Shown here: positions 1 to 9,232 of the stretch, one piece after another
How the letters are laid out: every line of letters begins with the position of its first letter
Numbering within the stretch: the first letter of the stretch is position 1
Assembly: GCA_041653995.1 (NCBI GenBank)
Contig: JBAZEK010000004.1
Coordinates: 62,001-126,000 of the forward strand
Source of the DNA: Dehalococcoidia bacterium
GTDB taxonomy: Bacteria > Chloroflexota > Dehalococcoidia > GIF9 > UBA5629
Direction of reading: 5' to 3'
DNA: 64,000 nucleotides
The notes under the pieces: generated by a model
Databases searched by the model: none
Told to the model about the DNA's origin: nothing
What the model saw: the letters and a program-made list of their open reading frames with translations, nothing else
Made by a program: the position numbers and the translations under genes

Positions 1-1650
1 GCAGCTCTTTTACGATCCGAGGAATTGCACCGCACCATCCTCGAGCAGATGTACGACTCTTATTATGAGGTAGACCTGGCAGGCACTTTTACATTCGTCA
101 ACGACTCTGTTTGCTCAAACCTTCTTTACTCTAAAGAAGAGCTGCTGGGGAAAAATTTTAATTTCTGTGTCCCACCGGATGAAATCAAGAATATGTTCCT
201 GGCCTTCAACCGGGTATTCAGGGCCGGTCAACCCAACAAAGCGTTCTCACACAAGATACTGCGCCGTGACGGCAAAATCCTATATGCGGAAAGCTCTATC
301 GACCTGCGCAGGGACGAGACGGGCCAGCCCATCGGCTTCCGCAGCATCTCACGCGACATCACCGAGCGGAAACAACTTGAAGAAGCCCTGCTGGAGGAAA
401 AGAACTTCACGGACTCAGTCCTGGACAGTATGCCTGGCATCTTTTACGCACTGGACGAAAATGGAAGACTCATAAGATGGAATAAAAACGAGGAGAAGGT
501 GACCGGCTATTCGAGCGCGGAACTGCATAATATGAATGCACTGAACACTATAGCCGAGGAAGAAAGGGAGATAGTGGCATCGAAGATAGCCGATGTTTTT
601 TCGCAGGGCTATGCATCGGTCGAAACCCTGATTTTATCGAAAGACGGAAAAAAAATGAGATACCTGCTGACCGGTGCCCGAGTAGATATCGGAGACAAGC
701 CATATGTTATCGGTATGGGTATAGACATCTCAGAGCGCATACAGGCCGAGCAGGATTTAAAACGGAGCGAAGAACGCTACCGGGCACTATTCGACAGCTC
801 GCTCGAACTTGTCTATATACTCGATTTCGAAGGAAATTTTTTGGATGCCAACCGCGCTACCCTGGAACTCATAGGATACAGTAAAGAGGAGATCAGCACA
901 CTGAACGTAGCTTCACTTTTTGATACTGAGGACCTGCCCGATGTACTGGCGATGTTAAATAAGGCCGGAGTGCCGGGGCTGTACAAGGAGATGATGGAAT
1001 TCAAACTGCGCCGCAAGGACAGCAGCCAGGTATATATTGAGGCTCAGTCCTCGCTCATCAGGCGTGAGGGCAAACCTTATGCCATTCAGGGAATCGCCCG
1101 CGATATAACGGAGAGGAAAATGTTCGAACAGCGGCTATCTGAGATGGCCACGCACGATTTCCTGACCGGACTGCCTAACCGGATATTGCTTAACGACCGC
1201 TTTACCATGGCGCTGGCGCAGGCCCACCGCAACAAGCACAGGCTGGCTATTATCGCGGTTGACCTGGACCGCTTTAAATCGGTCAATGACACTTTAGGGC
1301 ACCAGGCCGGTGACGATCTGCTCAAGGCCATAGCCATCAGGTTGAAGGAAAGCGTCCGTTCAAGTGATACGGTGGCCCGCATGGGAGGTGACGAATTCCT
1401 GTTACTCATGCCGGAGATGCACATGATAGAGGATGCCAATAAAATCATCGACAAGATAGCGCTTGCTTTCAAGGAGCCGTTCTCCATACAGGGCAGCCGT
1501 TTGAATATGTCAGCCAGCATGGGACTGGCCATATACCCCGATGACGGTGAAGATATGGAGGCTCTGATGCGCAAGTCCGATGCCGCCATGTATAACATCA
1601 AACGCCACGGCCCCAGCGAAGGGCGCCCTCGCCATACGCGAGAAGACTAG
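1..1650 (+). CDS. PAS-PAS-PAS-GGDEF diguanylate cyclase (5' partial)
   Basis: Signalling protein predicted to make cyclic di-GMP. The reading frame is open to the left edge of the window, and the residues before the first in-frame TTG (base 25) still look like the start of a PAS domain, so the true start lies outside. Counting from the first codon in the window, three PAS/PAC units fill roughly residues 10-375, each ending in an ITER-type PAC motif, followed by a GGDEF domain at about 380-540. The active-site GGDEF is intact at 462-466. An RSSD sequence lies exactly five residues before it, the position of the inhibitory I-site, so feedback inhibition by c-di-GMP is likely. No membrane segment is visible in the part seen. 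The catalytic assignment is strong; the sensed signal is unknown. Confidence 0.93.
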   Translation, partial: AALLRSEELHRTILEQMYDSYYEVDLAGTFTFVNDSVCSNLLYSKEELLGKNFNFCVPPDEIKNMFLAFNRVFRAGQPNKAFSHKILRRDGKILYAESSIDLRRDETGQPIGFRSISRDITERKQLEEALLEEKNFTDSVLDSMPGIFYALDENGRLIRWNKNEEKVTGYSSAELHNMNALNTIAEEEREIVASKIADVFSQGYASVETLILSKDGKKMRYLLTGARVDIGDKPYVIGMGIDISERIQAEQDLKRSEERYRALFDSSLELVYILDFEGNFLDANRATLELIGYSKEEISTLNVASLFDTEDLPDVLAMLNKAGVPGLYKEMMEFKLRRKDSSQVYIEAQSSLIRREGKPYAIQGIARDITERKMFEQRLSEMATHDFLTGLPNRILLNDRFTMALAQAHRNKHRLAIIAVDLDRFKSVNDTLGHQAGDDLLKAIAIRLKESVRSSDTVARMGGDEFLLLMPEMHMIEDANKIIDKIALAFKEPFSIQGSRLNMSASMGLAIYPDDGEDMEALMRKSDAAMYNIKRHGPSEGRPRHTRED

Positions 1651-1694
1651 CTTCTTTAGCCCTATCCTACTTTTCGTACAGTTCAATTAATTTA

Positions 1695-1721
1695 TTGTTC
1701 ATATCCTCTATCGGGTATACT
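1695..1721 (+). promoter_or_regulatory. Possible sigma70 promoter for the GNAT gene
   Basis: TTGTTC at 1695-1700 and TATACT at 1716-1721, separated by only 15 bases. The -10 is good, the spacing short. It would give a leader of about 27 bases before the acetyltransferase start, which has no Shine-Dalgarno sequence. Confidence 0.35.
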
Positions 1722-1754
1722 TTCTTCTAAAATCAGCATCCTAACCGTCCGCAA

Positions 1755-2243
1755 ATGAGAATATCTAATTGCAGCAAAGAAGATTTTGATCAGATTCTGA
1801 CTGATTTCAGCCAGTTTTGGGAGCATGAACGAGCACTTGCCCTGCATCACCCCACACTGCTTTATGAGTTCGGCAATTCAGCATTTATTATAAAGCATGA
1901 CAACAAAGTCGTTGCTTATCTTTTCGGCTTCATCTCACAAACAGAACCGACAGGCTATATTAACCTTCTGGCAGTGCGCCAGGATTACCGTAGACAGGGC
2001 CTGGGCAAGAAGCTGTATTATCATTTCGAGCAATATGCCATGAAGCGCGATTGCCTGCGGCTGAAGGCTATCACCAGTCCTGTCAATACACTTTCAGTCA
2101 ACTTTCACAGAAATATAGGCATGAGGCCTGTCGGAGAAATGGGTCCCACAGGTGTGCCAACCATCAAAGATTATGCAGGTCCGGGCAAAGACCGCATCGT
2201 TTTCATTAAGAATATCGGGCGGACAGCGCATGACAAATACTAA
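1755..2243 (+). CDS. GNAT-family N-acetyltransferase
   Basis: A 162-residue protein with the GNAT fold signature: beta-strand residues INLLAVRQDYRR leading into the acetyl-CoA pyrophosphate loop RRQGLGKK (consensus Q/RxxGxG) near residues 80-88, then a helix. Family members move an acetyl group from acetyl-CoA to an amine; the acceptor cannot be told from sequence. No Shine-Dalgarno sequence precedes the ATG. The stop overlaps the start of the following MFS gene by 14 bases, so the two are probably co-transcribed and may be functionally tied. Confidence 0.85.
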   Translation: MRISNCSKEDFDQILTDFSQFWEHERALALHHPTLLYEFGNSAFIIKHDNKVVAYLFGFISQTEPTGYINLLAVRQDYRRQGLGKKLYYHFEQYAMKRDCLRLKAITSPVNTLSVNFHRNIGMRPVGEMGPTGVPTIKDYAGPGKDRIVFIKNIGRTAHDKY

Positions 2244-3465
2244 AAGCCTGCAATATGGGTGGGTGGTGGTGGCCTCCGCCTTTGTGATCACCTTCATTAC
2301 ATGCGGGGTGAATTTCAGCTACGGCGTTTTCTTCCTGCCCATAGTGAATGAATTCGGCTGGTCGCGCGGGCTGGCCTCGGCTGTCATGCTGGTTGCCGGT
2401 ATCGCATACGCCACCACCCTACCTTTCACAGGCATACTTGCCGATCGTTTCGGCTATAAGTGGGTGCTGGCCGCCTCGGCCGGCTTCCTCAGCCTGGGCT
2501 TGATACTGAGCTCGCAGATCCAGGAGCTATGGCAACTGTACGTATTCACGGGTCTGCTGGTGGGACTGAGTATCAGCGCATCCTTCGCCATCCCTGTTGC
2601 GCTGGTATCCCTGTGGTTTACCAGAAAGCAGGGCCTGGCTGTCGGTGTTGCCACACTCGGCATCAGCCTGGGAACAGCCACTATCCCGCTGCTTATGAGT
2701 TACCTCATCAGTACAGCCGGCTGGCGGCCGGCGTTGCTGCAGGCTGGTATAGCCACGGCTATCCTCTGCATACCGGCCACACTACTGATGCGAAGCCCTC
2801 CACGCAATATCCGGGCAACCGATTCTGTGAACAGCGCCGAATCCTCCACGGCGCAGAATGTTGTTTATTCAGACCTGGATATAGGATTAACAGTCTCTCA
2901 AGCTATCCGCACAGGCCAGTTCTGGATGCTCTTCACCATGTTTCTGCTCGTTCTCTCCAGCCTGGGATTGGTTATGCTTCACCTTGTGCCTTATGCGGTA
3001 GATTCAGGTATAGACTCAATACAGGCTGCCGTTTTAATCACACTGATCGGCGTCTTCGGTATCGCCGGCAGACTGGTTTCCGGTGTCCTTTCCGATAGAA
3101 TCGGTATTAAGCCGATCATGGTATTCTGCACAGTGTTATTGGGTCTGAATATAGCCTTTATAGCTCTCTGCCAAGAATCCTGGGCCTTCTACATCTTCGC
3201 CGCCATCTACGGCATCACTTACAGTGGATTCGTCACCCAGATGGTAAGCATTACACGCAAGGTCTTTGGGGGCAAGGCGCTGGGATCTGTGTTCAGCGCC
3301 CTTATGGTCTCGGACGGCATAGGCTTCGGTATCGGCCCCTGGGTAGCGGGCAATATTTACGACGCCACAGGCACCTATCAGATTTCATATTTGGCTGCAG
3401 CTGCGGGATTGGCTGTAGCCACCGCCCTCGTGTTCATCGTCAGACCTGCTACTACCAAACCATGA
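2230..3465 (+). CDS. MFS transporter, oxalate/formate antiporter-like (OFA) type
   Basis: A 411-residue, very hydrophobic protein with about twelve predicted membrane segments. It opens with the YGWVVVASAF segment and FSYGVFFLPI, and has the loop motif GILADRFGYK after the second helix pair and a repeat of it (GVLSDRIGIK) in the second half, all typical of MFS carriers of the OFA/monocarboxylate branch. The frame is open further upstream, but ATG 2230 gives the normal N-terminus; it overlaps the acetyltransferase end. The protein probably carries a small organic anion; the substrate is unknown. Confidence 0.85.
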   Translation: MTNTKSLQYGWVVVASAFVITFITCGVNFSYGVFFLPIVNEFGWSRGLASAVMLVAGIAYATTLPFTGILADRFGYKWVLAASAGFLSLGLILSSQIQELWQLYVFTGLLVGLSISASFAIPVALVSLWFTRKQGLAVGVATLGISLGTATIPLLMSYLISTAGWRPALLQAGIATAILCIPATLLMRSPPRNIRATDSVNSAESSTAQNVVYSDLDIGLTVSQAIRTGQFWMLFTMFLLVLSSLGLVMLHLVPYAVDSGIDSIQAAVLITLIGVFGIAGRLVSGVLSDRIGIKPIMVFCTVLLGLNIAFIALCQESWAFYIFAAIYGITYSGFVTQMVSITRKVFGGKALGSVFSALMVSDGIGFGIGPWVAGNIYDATGTYQISYLAAAAGLAVATALVFIVRPATTKP

Positions 3466-3468
3466 AGC

Positions 3469-3498
3469 TGCGAGTATCTCCCTTTGCAGGGCCTCGCA
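3469..3498. terminator. Weak convergent hairpin between MFS and kinase genes
   Basis: TGCGAG at 3469-3474 pairs with CTCGCA at 3493-3498, with an inner CCCT/AGGG pair around a TTGC loop. It sits between two converging genes but has no T tract, so terminator function is uncertain. Confidence 0.3.
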
Positions 3499-3512
3499 AA
3501 CCGTGGTATCCG

Positions 3513-5075
3513 TCAACCCCCTGCGCCGGCCCTGCCGGTGATATCTTTTATCTCCTGGTAGAGAGGCTTGAGCCTGTTATACATCTTGAGATAGACATCG
3601 CGATAAAGCCTTTCATAGACAGCATGTGTGTCCTCGTTGGGCTCGAAACAATCACCCGGATGCGTCATCTCGCTCACGGCCGATTTGAAATCCTTGTGGA
3701 TATTCACCCCCACCGCAGCATCCATGGCAGCCCCCAGACCCGATGCCTCATATACATGTGGCCTGGCGGTAGGCAGGCCGAAGATATCCGCAGTAAGCTG
3801 CATGGCAGCATTGCTCTGGCTTCCGCCGCCTGCGATACGCAGGTCGTTGATCTTCACACCGCTGCGTTTCTCGGTTTTCTCTTTGCCCTCTCTCAGCGCA
3901 TAGGCCAATCCCTCCAGTATGGCACGATATATATGTGCGCGTGTGTGTGAATCGCCGAAACCGATTATGGCGCCACGAGCTTCAGGGCCGGGAAACCGCA
4001 GTCCGGGAGACCAGTAGGGCTGCAACACAAGCCCCTGTGACCCGGGAGGGACCGCTTTGACCAGATCGTCAAACAGGGCCTCCGGCTCCATCCCCTTTTC
4101 ATCTGATATACGCTGCTCCCGCAGGCCGAACTCCTGCTTGAACCAGCTCACCATCCAGTAGCCGCGGAAAATCTGTATCTCGAAGTTATAGAGCCTGGGC
4201 ACAGCAGCCGGGTAAGGAGGTATGAGAGGTATAACTTCAATGTATTTATCGTGAGTAGTATTGATGGTGGCAGTTGTTCCGTAGCTGAGGCAGGCTACGT
4301 TCGGTTCAAGAGCGCCCGAGCCCAATACCTCACAGGCTTTATCAGCTGCGGCGGCGATTAAAGGTAACCGCGCCGGTATTCCGGTAGCCTCCGCTGCTTT
4401 GACAGTTATCTCGCCCAGCACTTTACCCTGCGGTACAAGGTCGGGCAATATCCTGGGATCCATTGAGATAGCCTGCCATTTCCAGCCATGTTTGGCCTCC
4501 CAATTCTGGCTCTTGTAATCGAAAGGAATATACCCTACCTGGCAGCCCACCGAATCGACATATCTTCCGGTCAGTAGATAGGTCAGGTAGCCTGAGACGA
4601 AAAGGTATTTGTGCGTCTTCTTCCAGATCTCGGGCTGGTGCATGCGTATCCAATTGGCCTCCGCCTCGGCCTGCAGATAAGCCACGGTCTCACTGGCTCC
4701 GGCCACGGCAAAGGCCGCACCCCAGAAGCCTCCCAGTGGCGGTTGTCCAATGGTGCGGCGCTGGTCAAGCCAGTGGATGGCCGGCCTGAGAGGCTCGCCG
4801 TTCTCATCGACATTTATCATCGTCGCACGCTGTGTGGTGAGCGCCACAGCAGCGATACTGTCTTTCTTGACCTCAGGATTCTGCCAAAGGCCCTGGCAGG
4901 CCTTCGCCATGGATTCCCACCAGAGCTGCGGCCTCTGCTCAGCCAATCCCGGAGCATCGGAGTAATAAGGTTCATAAGGCACCCGGTGTTTGGCAATCAG
5001 CTTACCCCTGGGATCGAACAGCAATACACGTACGCTCTGTGTCCCTACATCGATAGCCAGCAAGTTCTCAGCCAT
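3513..5075 (-). CDS. FGGY-family carbohydrate kinase
   Basis: A 520-residue cytosolic sugar or polyol kinase of the FGGY (glycerol kinase/xylulokinase) family. The N-terminal phosphate-1 loop LAIDVGTQS is at residues 6-14, a second nucleotide-binding motif SYGTTATINTT is in the middle, and the C-terminal half has the family signature GGGSQSNAAMQLTADIFGLP. The start at 5075 is chosen because GGGGAGG lies 6-12 bases upstream and the protein then begins directly with the kinase fold; an ATG 24 bases further up has no such site. It is the last gene of a run with an AGPS-like flavoprotein and a GlpD-like dehydrogenase, so the substrate may be glycerol or a related polyol, but FGGY specificity cannot be read from motifs. 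Confidence 0.88.
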   Translation of the reverse strand: MAENLLAIDVGTQSVRVLLFDPRGKLIAKHRVPYEPYYSDAPGLAEQRPQLWWESMAKACQGLWQNPEVKKDSIAAVALTTQRATMINVDENGEPLRPAIHWLDQRRTIGQPPLGGFWGAAFAVAGASETVAYLQAEAEANWIRMHQPEIWKKTHKYLFVSGYLTYLLTGRYVDSVGCQVGYIPFDYKSQNWEAKHGWKWQAISMDPRILPDLVPQGKVLGEITVKAAEATGIPARLPLIAAAADKACEVLGSGALEPNVACLSYGTTATINTTHDKYIEVIPLIPPYPAAVPRLYNFEIQIFRGYWMVSWFKQEFGLREQRISDEKGMEPEALFDDLVKAVPPGSQGLVLQPYWSPGLRFPGPEARGAIIGFGDSHTRAHIYRAILEGLAYALREGKEKTEKRSGVKINDLRIAGGGSQSNAAMQLTADIFGLPTARPHVYEASGLGAAMDAAVGVNIHKDFKSAVSEMTHPGDCFEPNEDTHAVYERLYRDVYLKMYNRLKPLYQEIKDITGRAGAGG

Positions 5076-5143
5076 GGCAAACCTCCCCTTTGTATTCAAT
5101 TATCTAAATCGTGCGGACGGGGCTGAAATCCTGTCTATACAAT

Positions 5144-6877
5144 TTACTTCCTGAAGCCCCAGCGCTTTGCCATTTGTTCCTCTGACATATCCAACCCCAA
5201 CGTTCCACCGGGGTTCATAATATGGTGCGGGTCGAAATGGTCGCGTAATGCACGTATTACGTCGACCTGAGCTTTACCGATCTGGCCTTCCAGCCAGGGC
5301 GCCGTTTGTTTGCCCACGCCATGGTGGTGACTCATAGTGGCACCGGCCTTCTGAATGGCATCAAGTATGCCGTATTGTAGTTCAAGATACTCGTTGATCT
5401 CCTTCATCTTGGCCACAAATATGAAATACAGGTTGCCGCCCTGCGGGTAGGCGTGTGAAAGGTGTGTCATGCAAATGGTTTTCGGTCGCGATTTAATATA
5501 AGCCCTGACATCCGCATGCACCTTAGCCAGATTATCCCAGGTGACGCCGCACTCCAGAGTATCGATCAGCACACCATAATCCATCAGGTCTTCGCGCATA
5601 AAAGGATCGGTGAAGCGACTCTTCTCCCAGGATTGAGTGACTTTGGCTATACTAAGGTTGAAGACGCCGTACTTCCTGAATATCCTATCCAGCTTTTTAG
5701 CCACCAGCCGCGCCAGATCACCATCTCCTTCGGACATGCCGATGAACATGCAGCGCTGCATGGGCTTATAGCCCAGCGCCCTCAGCACTGAATCTACAGG
5801 CGTGCCGTGGATGTGGTACATACGCAAGGCCACGTCGGTCTCCTCGGGATCGGACAACCGGAAGACAGAGGGGAATCCAAACTCGCCCTGCATAACCTCG
5901 CGACAGGCCGCGAGTGCCCCTTCCCATGTCTTGAACAGGTAAGAGAACCTGCGCCTGTTTTCCGGCATATAGCGGCATAGCCTCAATGTGCAACTTACCA
6001 GGATGCCGAATGTCCCCTCGCTGCCGATCATGATCTGGTCGAAATCAGGCCCGGTTGCCGACCGCGGAAATTCCAATGTTTTAAACTCGCCGATGGGCGT
6101 GACATATTCCTGGGATATCACCATATCTTCTATCTTGCCGTAATAAGTGGAGTTCTGGCCGGCGCCGCGGGTAACCACCCAACCACCCACACAAGAATGC
6201 TCGAAGGACTGAGGAAAATGGCCCACGGTATAGCGCCTTTTAGCTTTGAGCGTGTCAGGCGCATTGTTTAATATCCTCTCCAGGTCCGGGCCCATAATGC
6301 CGGCCTCCACCGTGACGGTCTGGTTATTTTCATTGATCGAGATGATCTTGTTCATGTGAACATTCATATCCAGGCAGACACCACCCTTCACAGCTTCCTT
6401 ACCCCGTGTAACACTGGAATTGCCGCCGACTACATACAGGGGTATGCGGTTTTCATCACAGAACCTGACGACGGCCTGCACATCCTCGCGGTTGCGCGGG
6501 CAGAGGACAACATCCGGCAGGTTCTCAATTATTTTGTTGCGCAGACGTAATACGTCGTAAATAGACGACCCGTAGGATGTACGCGCACGATTGTACGTGT
6601 CAGTGTAGAAATTCCCGGCGCCGACTATATTCTTGAGGGCTTCTATCTGCGATGCCGGCAGTTTTGGAGGTATTTCAATATCGATCTTTTCTGTGCACAG
6701 GCTGGGCTCTTTGAAATCATCGTCCGTCATGCCGAAATTTTCTTTGATCAGGTGAAACATACCGGGATTGGGATGTTTGAAACCCCTCGGATCGCCGTAC
6801 TTGATCAGGCTGCGATACGAGCCGGCCGGGGCTTCCTCTTCACACCAACTTGGATAAAACTGGTCTTTGTGTGCCAT
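5144..6877 (-). CDS. FAD-linked oxidase resembling alkyl-DHAP synthase
   Basis: A 577-residue flavoprotein of the FAD_binding_4 (VAO/PCMH) fold. The FAD-binding segment runs from about residue 135 (PRNREDVQAVVRFC, YVVGGNSSVTRG) to a GSEGTFGIL motif near residue 290. The C-terminal part has HHHGVGK near residue 516 and ends with a DPHHIMNPGG motif. The histidine cluster and the long N-terminal extension match alkyldihydroxyacetonephosphate synthase (AGPS) better than glycolate or D-lactate oxidases. AGPS swaps the acyl group of acyl-DHAP for a fatty alcohol in ether-lipid synthesis. Its neighbours, a GlpD-like enzyme 62 bases upstream and an FGGY kinase downstream, both suit triose or glycerol phosphate chemistry. 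Family is firm; the AGPS reaction is an inference. Confidence 0.85.
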   Translation of the reverse strand: MAHKDQFYPSWCEEEAPAGSYRSLIKYGDPRGFKHPNPGMFHLIKENFGMTDDDFKEPSLCTEKIDIEIPPKLPASQIEALKNIVGAGNFYTDTYNRARTSYGSSIYDVLRLRNKIIENLPDVVLCPRNREDVQAVVRFCDENRIPLYVVGGNSSVTRGKEAVKGGVCLDMNVHMNKIISINENNQTVTVEAGIMGPDLERILNNAPDTLKAKRRYTVGHFPQSFEHSCVGGWVVTRGAGQNSTYYGKIEDMVISQEYVTPIGEFKTLEFPRSATGPDFDQIMIGSEGTFGILVSCTLRLCRYMPENRRRFSYLFKTWEGALAACREVMQGEFGFPSVFRLSDPEETDVALRMYHIHGTPVDSVLRALGYKPMQRCMFIGMSEGDGDLARLVAKKLDRIFRKYGVFNLSIAKVTQSWEKSRFTDPFMREDLMDYGVLIDTLECGVTWDNLAKVHADVRAYIKSRPKTICMTHLSHAYPQGGNLYFIFVAKMKEINEYLELQYGILDAIQKAGATMSHHHGVGKQTAPWLEGQIGKAQVDVIRALRDHFDPHHIMNPGGTLGLDMSEEQMAKRWGFRK

Positions 6878-6939
6878 GGTTTCCTCCTTGAGACAGGCAT
6901 ATTAATAATTTCAGGTACGTATATACCGTCGGGCAGTAT

Positions 6940-8526
6940 TTAAGCCGGGCTGGGGCTGTAATATTTGCGCCATGTATCCAGGTAAGCAGCTGCTTCATCC
7001 TGCCACTTATCATCACTCCAGCCGAGTTCAGCCTGCACCGCTTTACGCACACGCGCGAGCTGGTCCTCCGCACCTCCCTGCAGCAGCATACCAATCCTGA
7101 CCCTCCTGAGCAAGAGGTCAGACAGGCGTACCACACCCTCCGCGCGCGCCGCCCAGCGCAGCTCAGCCCAAACATTGGGCAAACTGCCTATACGCTCGAG
7201 CTCTCCAGCGCCCGCCGTCTTAATCAGCTCAGCCGTGTCATTGCCGTACCGCCCCAGTAGATGAGCCAGTGTAGTTGAATCAATATTAGGCGCATTCACA
7301 GATGGTAGTTTGGGAAAGATACGCTTGTTTTTAACTACGGGTAACTTACCCAGTTTTTTAAGCACAGCCGCCAGTGTTTGGCGCGACATTATACGGAAAG
7401 TTGTGTACTTGCCGCCCGTGATAGTGATAAGTCCGTTCTCTTCCCAAAGCGCATGTGCGCGCGATTCTTTGCCGGGCGTGTCGGCGCCGCCTTTTATTAT
7501 GGGACGAAGGCCGGCGAACGACGAAATCACGTCGCTCCGGGTGAGGTTAAGGCCGGGGAATAGAAACGCCGAGGCCTCCAGAATGTAGTTTATCTCGTCC
7601 TGGCTGGCGAACGGTTCGCTATGGTTTGCATCCAGCGCCGGATCATGGTCTATGTCGGTAGTCCCGATCATAGTGGTCCCCTCCCAGGGGATAACGAACA
7701 TGGCACGATTGTCCTTCGGATGCAAAAGCGTAAGCGCATCCTTCATAGGCAGCTTCTCCCTCTGGAAGATGAGGTGGCTGCCGCGCAGCCTGCGCAGCCG
7801 GGCGGGTTGGCCTACCTGGCCTCTCAGCTGGTCAGCCCACGGCCCCGAAGCATTGACAAAGGCCCTGGCATTTATTTCGAAGGTCCTGCCGTCCGGCGAT
7901 GATGTATCTTTTATAGCGACGCCGCGGACCTGGCCGCTACTGTCCAGCAGAAGCTTCTCAACTTTAAGGTAGTTGATGGCAGTGCCGCCATTCCTGACCG
8001 CCTCCTTCAACACGCGCAGGACGATTCGGCTATCATCCATGGCTGCGTCATAGTAAAGGTACCCACCCAGCATACCCTCCGCTTTCAAAATGGGATACTC
8101 TTTCAGTATTTTCTCCGTGCTGTAGGCACGGTGATCCCATTTGGGCGCCAGCAGGTCATATATAGCGATTATCTGTCCTATCTGATTGGTTTTCACATGG
8201 TAGCGCTCGAAGTTGGGAAATATGAATCCCAGCTTGGTCACTAAATTTCGGGCTTCCCTCAGCAGCCATTCCCTTTCCCGCACCGATTCCTGAGTCACCT
8301 TATACTGCTTGTTTAAAATATAACGCAGGCCACCGTGGATTAGCTTCGAGGATCGGCTCGAGGTACCCGAGGAAAAATCGCCGCTTTCCACCAGCAGGGC
8401 TTTAAGTCCTGCCGCAGCTGCTTGAAACAGCACCCCGGCCCCTGTGATTCCACCGCCTATAATGATCAGGTCCCAAGGTTGGTCGATGTGTGATATAGCC
8501 TGTTCGCGCCATCCTTTACGCCACAT
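6940..8526 (-). CDS. glpD: FAD-dependent glycerol-3-phosphate dehydrogenase/oxidase
   Basis: A 528-residue GlpD/GlpA-type flavoenzyme. The dinucleotide-binding loop GGGITGAG is at residues 24-31, followed by the GlpD signature SGTSSRSSKLIHGGLRY. Further on are FVNASGPWAD and a TGGKYTTFR motif before a C-terminal helical domain. It should oxidise sn-glycerol 3-phosphate to dihydroxyacetone phosphate, passing electrons to the quinone pool or another acceptor. AGGAGA sits six bases before the ATG. It heads a three-gene run with the AGPS-like flavoprotein and the FGGY kinase, which together could interconvert glycerol, glycerol 3-phosphate and DHAP derivatives. Confidence 0.9.
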   Translation of the reverse strand: MWRKGWREQAISHIDQPWDLIIIGGGITGAGVLFQAAAAGLKALLVESGDFSSGTSSRSSKLIHGGLRYILNKQYKVTQESVREREWLLREARNLVTKLGFIFPNFERYHVKTNQIGQIIAIYDLLAPKWDHRAYSTEKILKEYPILKAEGMLGGYLYYDAAMDDSRIVLRVLKEAVRNGGTAINYLKVEKLLLDSSGQVRGVAIKDTSSPDGRTFEINARAFVNASGPWADQLRGQVGQPARLRRLRGSHLIFQREKLPMKDALTLLHPKDNRAMFVIPWEGTTMIGTTDIDHDPALDANHSEPFASQDEINYILEASAFLFPGLNLTRSDVISSFAGLRPIIKGGADTPGKESRAHALWEENGLITITGGKYTTFRIMSRQTLAAVLKKLGKLPVVKNKRIFPKLPSVNAPNIDSTTLAHLLGRYGNDTAELIKTAGAGELERIGSLPNVWAELRWAARAEGVVRLSDLLLRRVRIGMLLQGGAEDQLARVRKAVQAELGWSDDKWQDEAAAYLDTWRKYYSPSPA

Positions 8527-8621
8527 AGTATCTCCTGTAGAATCCGGAATAGATTTGCTAGCTGTAGAACGCCGGGTTCAAAGGATATTTTAACGTTTTT
8601 TATAAAAACTTTCAGTCGGGC

Positions 8622-9161
8622 CTATTTGTAAGGGAACATGGCCGTCCAGACGAAGGCATCGATGACGCCGGTCTGAATAAAAAACACCGCTGCGCCTGAT
8701 ACTGCCAGCCAGTAGCTCCAGGCCGGCTCCCTCTGACTGATCATCAGTAATGCGCACAGCAGGGCCAGCGAGCCCAGGGCGACAAATAGAAGCACCATGC
8801 GAATATAAACCCACCAGCCACGCCATTGTGTCTCGATCAATTTATATGTGAGCGGCATCCAGAAGGCCGAGAAAACCAGTATCACTGCAAATATAATATC
8901 CAGAACAAGGAAGCCATCGGATCCCCATATCTGCACGGCACCTGCATCGAGATGAAATAGAATGAAGTACAGAAAGAGCAGATAACCCGCGGCAGCCAGC
9001 GGCATGCTCACCAGGTAAATCAACTTGAGCGCCGGAGTGATACGGCCCCAGATCAATTGCTCGGTGTTGGGATGGCTGACCATACCGGCCACGCAACTGG
9101 CAATCACGGCAAAGCCTCCCAACAAGTTTATCACGAGGAACCAGATCTTCTGCTCGTCCAT
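8622..9161 (-). CDS. Five-helix membrane protein, unknown function
   Basis: A 179-residue integral membrane protein with about five hydrophobic segments (roughly residues 7-27, 43-67, 83-104, 116-140 and 150-174). Charged residues are few and lie between helices. I do not recognise a family. It is 95 bases upstream of glpD on the same strand and may share its transcript, but no motif links it to lipid or glycerol metabolism. Confidence 0.7.
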   Translation of the reverse strand: MDEQKIWFLVINLLGGFAVIASCVAGMVSHPNTEQLIWGRITPALKLIYLVSMPLAAAGYLLFLYFILFHLDAGAVQIWGSDGFLVLDIIFAVILVFSAFWMPLTYKLIETQWRGWWVYIRMVLLFVALGSLALLCALLMISQREPAWSYWLAVSGAAVFFIQTGVIDAFVWTAMFPYK

Positions 9162-9232
9162 ACTGATAACTGCCGATTTAAACTAATCAGTACCGGCCTG
9201 TCTGCCGCAGACTAAGAGCGCCTGGCTGCGAC

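Noticed and set aside
2460..3098. 212-codon reading frame overlapping the MFS gene
   Set aside because: Out-of-frame shadow; the MFS frame has clear membrane helices and motifs.
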